From Streptosporangiaceae bacterium (GTDB lineage: Bacteria; Actinomycetota; Actinomycetes; Streptosporangiales; Streptosporangiaceae), in assembly GCA_030040475.1 (NCBI GenBank), contig JASHTQ010000456.1:1-10831 (forward strand): 10,831 nucleotides of DNA, given 5' to 3'. Below, one piece after another: positions 6,386 to 10,831 of this stretch. The position numbers and the translations under genes are program-made. The notes beneath the pieces were generated by a model, which saw only the letters and a program-made list of their open reading frames with translations, did not search any database and had not been told where the DNA came from. The first letter of the stretch is position 1. The number at the start of each line of letters is the position of its first letter.

Positions 6386-6693
6386 GGCGCGTGTTCCTGC
6401 TCCGCTACAAAGTCAAGCCCGAGCACGCCGCGGAGAACGAACAGCTCGTGCGCGCCGTCTTCGACGAGATCCACCGTGCCCAGCCAGCAGGCATCCGCTA
6501 CTCCACCTTCCTGCTCGACGACGGCCTCACCTTCGTCAACATCGTCGTCACCGAAACCAGCAGCGGGCTCGCCCCGCTCGGGCAACTTCAGGCATACCGG
6601 CAGATCCAGCAGGGCAAGTACGACCGCTTCGACCAACCACCGCAGGTAACCGAACTACACGAACTCGGGACCTACCGGGTCTTCGAAGGCTGA
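6382..6693 (+). CDS. Small dimeric alpha+beta-barrel (ABM-like) protein
   Basis: This 103-residue protein starts at a GTG that overlaps the oxidoreductase stop as GTGA, so the pair is translationally coupled. The beginning VFLLRYKVKPEHAAENEQLV, a helix to about residue 35, the strand pair STFLLDDGLTFVNIVV, a second helix (LGQLQAYRQIQ) and a final strand ELGTYRVF match the ferredoxin-like fold of the antibiotic-biosynthesis-monooxygenase (ABM)/Dabb superfamily. Members include cofactor-free quinol monooxygenases such as YgiN, so quinone handling beside the flavoprotein is plausible. The assignment rests on pattern and length, not on a diagnostic motif. It is the last gene of the inserted cassette. 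Confidence 0.75.
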   Translation: MRRVFLLRYKVKPEHAAENEQLVRAVFDEIHRAQPAGIRYSTFLLDDGLTFVNIVVTETSSGLAPLGQLQAYRQIQQGKYDRFDQPPQVTELHELGTYRVFEG

Positions 6694-6783
6694 GGGCCAG
6701 GACACGGGAACCGGGTCGCTCGCGATCACTCCGGCGGGCGGCACGGTTGCCTGTTTCCGCTGGTCAGACGGCATAGGATGCGC

Positions 6784-6797
6784 AACGGCGCCGGCAA
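6784..6797 (+). repeat. Right copy of the 14-bp duplication flanking the inserted segment
   Basis: This copy reads AACGGCGCCGGCAA, matching 4522-4535 at 13 of 14 positions. From here the reading continues as the rest of Walker A (GKSTT), while the bases just upstream (6778-6783) do not encode the expected Gly-Pro. Confidence 0.7.
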
Positions 6798-7120
6798 GTC
6801 CACCACGATGCGGGTCATCCTGGGCCTGGACACCCCGGACGAGGGGACCGCGCTGGTCGGCGGGCGGCCGTACCGGTCGCTGCCGCACCGCTCAGCGTCG
6901 CGGGCTCGCTGCTTGACGCCGACGCGCTGCAGCCAAGCCGGACCGCCCGCAACCACCTGCTCTGGCTGGCCCGCTCGCAGGGCTACCCGGCCAGGCGGGT
7001 GGGCGGTGGTCGAGCAGGCCGGGCTGGGGCCGGTGATCCGCCGGAAGGCCGGCGGGTTTTCCCTCGGCATGCGGCAGCGGCTGGGGCTGGCGGCGGTCGC
7101 TGGGCCGGCACCGCGGTCGG
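6784..7120 (+). pseudogene. ABC transporter ATPase, middle fragment with frameshifts
   Basis: The reading resumes Walker A (NGAGKSTTMRVILGLDTPDE, then GTALVGGRPYRSLPH), exactly what the fragment at 4390-4536 lacks. At about 6887 the homologous reading moves to another frame (PLSVAGSLLDADAL, then ARNHLLWLARSQGYPARRV). It returns near 7005 to the first frame (VVEQAGLGPVIRRKAGGFSL), ending with the ABC signature region FSLGMRQRLGLAA. Walker B, the D-loop and the H-loop are absent; the sequence changes into permease-like reading. No functional ATPase can be made. An ATG at 6778 opens this frame but has no sensible ribosome site. Confidence 0.85.
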
Positions 7121-7569
7121 GGGCGCCGAAGGGGGGTATCGCCGGTCTGGTGAGGGGTTCAGCGTCACCGGGTCCGGTGACATCGCGCCGGTGGCGCCGG
7201 CCGGGGCGGGGTCGGTGGCGCAGCCGATCGTCGGCACGTTCGCCGGGCTCGTCGCGCTGGCCGTGGTGGTCGGCGCGGCCGTTCGTGGTGGGGCTGCCCG
7301 CCGCCTGGGCCGCGCAGCTGATCGCCGAGCCGATGGCGCGCTCGAGGGCATCTTCATCGACCCGGTGAGCACGCTGACCGCGGCGTTCGCCGTCCAGCAG
7401 CCCTACCCGGCGTACTCGCAGGTCGCCATGCAGTACACGCCCCAGAACGGGTACTACCCGCTGGCGCCGTGGGCCGGGTTCGCGGTGCTGTGCGGCTGGA
7501 CCGCGCTGACCCTGGGCCGCCGCCGCCCTGCTCGCCGGCGGCCTGCTGCTGCACCGCCGCGACGCGTGA
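7121..7569 (+). pseudogene. ABC-2 type permease remnant
   Basis: Pieces of an ABC-2 membrane subunit can be read in alternating frames: FSVTGSGDIAPVAPAG and a hydrophobic run GTFAGLVALAVVVGA (about 7157-7280); then VVGLPAAWAAQLIAEP in a second frame (about 7285-7335); back to the first for IDPVSTLTAAFAVQQPYP, then YPLAPWAGFAVLCGWTALTL (about 7356-7517); then AAALLAGGLLLHRRDA with TGA at 7567. The last piece is the usual C-terminus of actinobacterial ABC-2 permeases. At least three frame changes and a large internal loss (most membrane segments missing) mark it as a decayed gene, fused directly to the truncated ATPase. Confidence 0.75.
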
Positions 7570-7919
7570 CGCGGGGCGGATACCTAGGGGAAGCTTGGGA
7601 TCTGCTTGGGGAGCGGTTAAGGCGGCCACGGCGGGGACAACACAGGGTTATGGTTTTTGGTGTTCGGACCACGCGGGGGCCGGCAGCTTTATACAATTAG
7701 TCATCAGCCAACCACGAGAACCGCAACATGCACGATCGCGGCGAGCACCGGGCGAAACATTGCTAACCTGACTCCCAATCTCGGCGGCCGTAAGTGCGCT
7801 GGCCACCCGGCCGGCGGGTACGGACGGTGACCGGGAACCACCATTCGTTCGGAATAATTATGGTTTTTAAGGGTTTCCTGGGGTAGCGGGGGCACGGTGG
7901 AACGGTTCAAAGGGGAACT
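7570..7919. other. 350-bp gene-free region upstream of the PuuD-like gene
   Basis: No convincing coding sequence is present. The segment is patchy in composition, with AT-rich islands. TTATGGTTTTT occurs twice (7648-7658 and 7858-7868), and GTTCGGA also occurs twice (7662-7668 and 7847-7853). TATACA at 7690-7695 and AATAAT at 7853-7858 resemble -10 elements, but neither has a good -35 partner. The promoter of the downstream amidotransferase gene should lie here. AGGGG (7911-7915) just before its ATG is the ribosome site. Confidence 0.5.
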
Positions 7920-8696
7920 ATGAGACCGTCTATTGGCATAACCACGTACGCCGACGAGGCATCCTGGGGCCTGTGGAACGCGCGGGCGGCGCTGCTGCCA
8001 TGGCCGTACGTGGACTCGGTGCGGCGCAGCGGCGGGCGCCCCGTCATGCTGCCGCCGGGCGGGGACGACGACGAGGCGCGGGCGACCGTTGCCGGGCTCG
8101 ACGGGCTGATCGTGGCCGGCGGCCCGGACATCGACCCGGGCAGGTACGGGGCGGCGCGCCACCCTAAGACGCAGCCGCCGGTGCCGGAGCGGGACGCGTG
8201 GGATCTCGCGGTCACCGCGAGCGCGCTGAGCCTCGGCGTGCCGCTGCTCGCGATCTGCCGCGGCATGCAGGTGCTGAACGTGCTGCGCGGCGGCACGCTG
8301 CACCAGCACGTGCAGGACATCGTGGGACACGCACGGCACGACGGCCCGGCGGCCGGGTTCGGCCTGCACAAGGTGCGGATCAGCCCGGGCAGCATGCTGT
8401 CGGGGATCCTGCACGAGAGCGGCTGGCATGACATGCCCACCCACCACCACCAGGCGGTCGACCTGCTCGGCGACGGGCTCCAGGCGGTGGCCTGGGAGGA
8501 GGACGGCCTGGTCGAGGCGGTCGAGGCCGGGCCTTCCGAGCTGGACGGGTTCTCCGCGTTCGTGCTCGGCGTGCAGTGGCACCCCGAGCGGCACGACGAC
8601 CTGCGGCTGTTCACCGCGCTGGTCGGCGCCGCCGCGGAGCGGGCCGCGATGCGGACGCTGCTGGAGCCGACCGCGTTATCCGACCGCGTTACCTAG
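7920..8696 (+). CDS. PuuD-like gamma-glutamyl-gamma-aminobutyrate hydrolase (class I glutamine amidotransferase, peptidase C26)
   Basis: This 258-residue cytosolic hydrolase has the length of PuuD, which cleaves gamma-glutamyl-GABA to glutamate and GABA in the gamma-glutamylated putrescine pathway. It shows the start RPSIGITTYADEASWG, LIVAGGPDIDPGRY (63-76), the nucleophile elbow AICRGMQVLNV with C113, GGTLHQH, the THHHQAV motif (174-180), and the catalytic VQWHPE with H221 and E223. The triad is complete. ATG 7920 follows AGGGG at 4-bp spacing. Codon 253 is TTA (8676-8678), rare in GC-rich actinomycetes. Its stop codon interlocks with that of the convergent GntR gene in a shared CTAG. Related hydrolases act on other gamma-glutamyl amines, so the substrate is inferred. 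Confidence 0.9.
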   Translation: MRPSIGITTYADEASWGLWNARAALLPWPYVDSVRRSGGRPVMLPPGGDDDEARATVAGLDGLIVAGGPDIDPGRYGAARHPKTQPPVPERDAWDLAVTASALSLGVPLLAICRGMQVLNVLRGGTLHQHVQDIVGHARHDGPAAGFGLHKVRISPGSMLSGILHESGWHDMPTHHHQAVDLLGDGLQAVAWEEDGLVEAVEAGPSELDGFSAFVLGVQWHPERHDDLRLFTALVGAAAERAAMRTLLEPTALSDRVT

Positions 8697-8700
8697 GTAA
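8689..8700. repeat. 12-bp perfect palindrome holding both convergent stop codons
   Basis: TTACCTAGGTAA is perfectly self-complementary. The plus-strand TAG (8694-8696) of the amidotransferase and the minus-strand TAG (8695-8693) of the GntR gene interlock in its central CTAG, so the two genes overlap by 4 bp tail to tail. Confidence 0.85.
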
Positions 8701-9433
8701 GGAATCCGCGCAGCAGGGCGCTCGTGCCCTCGAGGTGCTCGCAGACGGCCCGGCGGGCCAGGTCCGGGTCGCCGGCCAGGATCGCGGCCGCGATCGCGGT
8801 GTGCTGGCCCGCGGTGTGGTCGATGTTGCGGCGCAGCACCGGGATGGCGTTGAGCAGGTCGTTCAGCCGCATCCGCGCGTCGGCGCAGGCGGCGGCGAGC
8901 AGCGTCGAGCCGGTGAGTTCGGCGATCGCCAGGTGGAAGAGCGTGTCCAGGCGGCGGTAGTCCTGCGGGCTGGCGGCGTTGAGGTCGGCCAGCCTGGCCA
9001 GCAGGACCTCGCGCACGGCAGCCTGGTCCGCCGGCGCCGCGGCGATCTGCTGGGCGAGGACCTCGGCGGCGCCGGTTTCCACCGCGAGCCGGAAGGTCAG
9101 CGCGTCGGTCAGCTTGTCGCCGTCCTCGCGGGCCAGGCGGCGCAGCTCGCCGGGGGCGGGCACCGGCGGCCGGTGCGTGACGAACGTGCCGCCGAATCTG
9201 CCGCGGCGGGACTCGACGTACCCGGCCTGCTGCAGCTCCCTGATCGCCTCGCGCAGGGTGAGCCTGCTGATGCCGAGCCTGATCGCGAGCTCGCGCTCGG
9301 CGGGGAACCGCTCCCCCGGCCCGACCAGGCCGAGCTTGATGACCGTGAGCAGCCGCTCGACCGTTTCCTCGAACGCGTTGCCCGCGCGCACCGGCCGCAG
9401 CATGCCGCCCAGGTCAGGCCCGGTAGTTACCAT
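8693..9433 (-). CDS. FadR-subfamily GntR transcriptional regulator (FCD domain)
   Basis: This 246-residue regulator has an N-terminal winged helix (about 20-87): PAERELAIRLGISRLTLREA, the recognition helix, then a GGTFV wing. The C-terminal all-helical FCD domain (about 108-240) carries the metal or ligand set D163 and H167 (LDTLFHLAI), H211 (GQHTAI) and H233 (CEHLE), typical of FCD proteins that bind metal and small carboxylates. ATG 9433 has AAGGGG just upstream. It is divergent from the amino acid permease and convergent with the amidotransferase, so it likely controls this uptake and catabolism module through the inverted repeat in the 90-bp intergenic space. The effector may be a substrate or intermediate such as GABA, a gamma-glutamyl amine or an organic acid; this is inference. 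Confidence 0.93.
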   Translation of the reverse strand: MVTTGPDLGGMLRPVRAGNAFEETVERLLTVIKLGLVGPGERFPAERELAIRLGISRLTLREAIRELQQAGYVESRRGRFGGTFVTHRPPVPAPGELRRLAREDGDKLTDALTFRLAVETGAAEVLAQQIAAAPADQAAVREVLLARLADLNAASPQDYRRLDTLFHLAIAELTGSTLLAAACADARMRLNDLLNAIPVLRRNIDHTAGQHTAIAAAILAGDPDLARRAVCEHLEGTSALLRGFLT

Positions 9434-9457
9434 TTGCCCCTTAATGCCCTCCGGGTC

Positions 9458-9506
9458 TTGACATCGGCCCGGCGTTGCCCACCAATGGTCTGATATTGAA
9501 CCATTG
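9458..9506 (+). promoter_or_regulatory. Permease promoter region and likely GntR operator
   Basis: CAATGGT (9483-9489) and ACCATTG (9500-9506) form a 7+7 bp perfect inverted repeat with a 10-bp AT-rich centre, containing the TGGT...ACCA ends common in FadR-type operators. A perfect -35 hexamer TTGACA sits at 9458-9463. A clear -10 is lacking at the usual distance, where the sequence runs into the left arm, so a bound regulator would block or modulate the promoter. The repeat lies 17 bp before the permease GTG. The match to this GntR protein is inferred from position. Confidence 0.65.
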
Positions 9507-9523
9507 AAACACGAGGAGCGCCC

Positions 9524-10831
9524 GTGGCGGTCAACGAGCAAGCGGCCATGTCCAGCGACGAGGAAACCCTGCACCGGCTCGGCTACGCCCAGGAGCTGCG
9601 CAGGAGGATGTCCGGATTCTCCAACTTCGCGGTCTCGTTCACGATCATCTCGATCCTGTCCGGCTGCCTGACCCTGTACGGGTACGGCATGAACACCGGC
9701 GGGCCCGCGATCATCGTCTGGGGCTGGCCGGTCGTCGGCGTGATGACGCTGCTTGTCGGGCTGTCCATGGCCGAGGTCTGCTCCAGCTTCCCCACCGCGG
9801 GCGGCCTGTACTACTGGGCGGCCAAGCTGGCGCGCAAGAACGGGGCCGCGTGGTCGTGGTTCACCGGGTGGTTCAACTTCCTCGGCCAGGTCGCGGTCAC
9901 GGCCGGCATCGACTTCGGCGCGGCGTTCTTCATCAACGCGTTCCTGAGCCTGGAGTGGAACGTCAGCACCGCGCACTGGGTCACGATCCTGATCTTCGCG
10001 ATCGTGCTGCTCGTGCACGGGCTGCTGAACCAGTTCGGCATCAGGCTGGTCTCGCTGCTGAACGACGTGAGCGTGTGGTGGCACATCACCGGTGTTCTGC
10101 TCATCGTGGCCGTGCTCGCGTTCGTGCCGTCCCATCACGCCTCGGCGTCCTACGTGTTCACCGACATCGTCAACAACACCGGCTGGCACAGCACGTTCTA
10201 CGTGCTGCTGCTCGGCCTGCTGCTCGCGCAGTACACGTTCACCGGGTACGACGCCTCGGCGCACATGACCGAGGAGACCCACAACGCCGCGCGCAGCGGC
10301 CCGCGCGGCATCGTGATGTCGATCGTCGTGTCGCTGTTCGCCGGCTGGATCTTGCTGATCGGGATCACGTTCGCGATCCAGAAGGCGCAGTACACGACGT
10401 ACACCGGCGCGCTCGTGCCGCCGGCCCAGATCTTCGCGACCGCGATCGGCGACACCGGCGCCAAGCTGCTGCTGCTCGTCGCGATCGGCGCCCAGCTGTT
10501 CTGCGGGATGTCCTCGGTGACCGCGAACTCGCGGATGATCTACGCGTTCTCCCGCGACGGCGCGCTGCCGGGCTCGGGCCTCTGGCACCAGGTGAACAAG
10601 CGGACCAGGACGCCCACCAACGCGATCTGGCTGGCGGCGGTCGGCGCGCTGATCCTTGGCCTGCCGTACCTGTGGAACAGCGCCGCCTACGCGGCGGTCA
10701 CCTCGATCGCGGTCATCGGCCTGTACATCGCCTACGTGATCCCGACGTACCTGCGGCTGCGGCAGGGCTCGAACTTCGTGCGCGGTCCCTGGCACCTCGG
10801 CCCGTGGAGCTATCTGGTCGGCACGATCGCG
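9524..10831 (+). CDS. APC-superfamily amino acid permease, GABA/choline-permease-like, partial
   Basis: 436 codons are visible and the C-terminus lies beyond the right edge. It is an integral cytoplasmic-membrane transporter, probably of 12 segments. It begins with a short cytoplasmic tail, then LGYAQELRRRMSGFSNFAVS leading into segment 1 with SFTIISILSG, a family substrate-site region. The strongest family sign is AEVCSSFPTAGGLYYWAA (83-100), characteristic of the amino acid/choline (ACT) family that includes GABA permeases. Further features are FTGYDASAHMTEET in the middle and SRMIYAFSRDGALPGS later. GTG 9524 follows GAGGAG at 5-bp spacing. With PuuD-like hydrolase and GntR neighbours, uptake of GABA, polyamine-derived or other amino compounds is plausible; the substrate is not shown by sequence. 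Confidence 0.92.
   Translation, partial: MAVNEQAAMSSDEETLHRLGYAQELRRRMSGFSNFAVSFTIISILSGCLTLYGYGMNTGGPAIIVWGWPVVGVMTLLVGLSMAEVCSSFPTAGGLYYWAAKLARKNGAAWSWFTGWFNFLGQVAVTAGIDFGAAFFINAFLSLEWNVSTAHWVTILIFAIVLLVHGLLNQFGIRLVSLLNDVSVWWHITGVLLIVAVLAFVPSHHASASYVFTDIVNNTGWHSTFYVLLLGLLLAQYTFTGYDASAHMTEETHNAARSGPRGIVMSIVVSLFAGWILLIGITFAIQKAQYTTYTGALVPPAQIFATAIGDTGAKLLLLVAIGAQLFCGMSSVTANSRMIYAFSRDGALPGSGLWHQVNKRTRTPTNAIWLAAVGALILGLPYLWNSAAYAAVTSIAVIGLYIAYVIPTYLRLRQGSNFVRGPWHLGPWSYLVGTIA

Larger units (their letters stand above)
4536..6783. other. Inserted MarR / oxidoreductase / small barrel-protein cassette interrupting the ABC gene
   Basis: This segment of about 2.25 kb separates two halves of one ATPase reading frame. 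It holds a complete regulator with its divergent two-gene operon plus short flanks (4536-4680 and 6694-6783) without recognisable genes. The left flank is locally less GC-rich and contains a small inverted repeat GTCAC-CTT-GTGAC (4603-4615). CTGGTCAG occurs near both ends (4592-4599 and 6760-6767), which may be chance. I see no transposase, integrase or terminal inverted repeats. The insertion itself is well supported by the split gene; the mechanism is unknown. Confidence 0.7.

Noticed and set aside
5356..6693. A 445-codon plus-strand frame ending with the small barrel protein
   Set aside because: Codons before 6382 read the oxidoreductase in the wrong frame and give an Arg/Pro-rich product. 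The real protein starts at GTG 6382.
4536..6783. Terminal inverted repeats at the ends of the inserted cassette
   Set aside because: Comparing the first about 40 bases with the reverse complement of the last about 40 showed no convincing match. The CTGGTCAG word near both ends is direct, short and not terminal.
7658..7671. TGGT-N6-ACCA as a second GntR operator before the PuuD-like gene
   Set aside because: The arms are only 4 bp, the spacing differs from the 7+7 bp site at 9483-9506, and it is about 250 bp from the start codon.
8693..10795. A 700-codon minus-strand frame
   Set aside because: Only its last 246 codons (from ATG 9433) are the GntR regulator. The upstream part is antisense to the permease with charged repetitive translation.

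Overview
The window is about 10.8 kb of very GC-rich DNA with frequent GTG starts, a Tat-exported enzyme, an OmpR/HisK pair, MarR and FadR-type GntR regulators and ABC-2 transporter remnants. This fits a soil or plant-associated actinomycete (Actinomycetota). Genus cannot be told from the sequence alone. No rRNA, tRNA, CRISPR array or transposase was seen.

Layout: (1) positions 1-1631, minus strand, hold a Tat-exported GH127 (DUF1680) beta-L-arabinofuranosidase-like enzyme, cut by the left edge. (2) 1905-4354, minus strand, hold a response regulator and histidine kinase with overlapping stop and start codons, followed by a small multi-pass membrane protein of unknown function. (3) In front of the response regulator, 4377-4419 is a symmetric array of four 8-bp half-sites with exact 11-bp spacing within each pair, the geometry expected of an OmpR/PhoB-family operator. 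(4) Divergent from the regulator lies the start of an ABC transporter ATPase gene (4390-4536). It breaks off inside the Walker A motif and resumes at 6784 with the rest of Walker A. The resumed part is decayed: frameshifts, loss of the Walker B half, and fusion to fragments of an ABC-2 permease ending at 7569. (5) The roughly 2.25-kb segment splitting the ATPase gene (4536-6783) carries an intact cassette: a MarR regulator (minus), a repeat-rich divergent promoter region, an FAD/NAD(P)-dependent oxidoreductase of the AIF/FSP1 type, and a 4-bp-overlapping small alpha+beta-barrel protein. A 14-bp near-identical duplication of the Walker A coding sequence flanks it. (6) 7920-10831 is a gamma-glutamyl/polyamine/GABA-type utilisation module: a PuuD-like class I glutamine amidotransferase (plus), a convergent FadR-subfamily GntR regulator (minus), and a divergent APC-family amino acid permease running off the right edge, with a 7+7 bp inverted repeat between the last two.

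Interpretation: the two-component system probably once controlled the divergent ABC transporter from the shared operator. The transporter is now a pseudogene, split by a redox/detoxification cassette, while the sensor, regulator and operator look intact. The flanking GH127 and PuuD/GntR/permease genes appear to be independent units.
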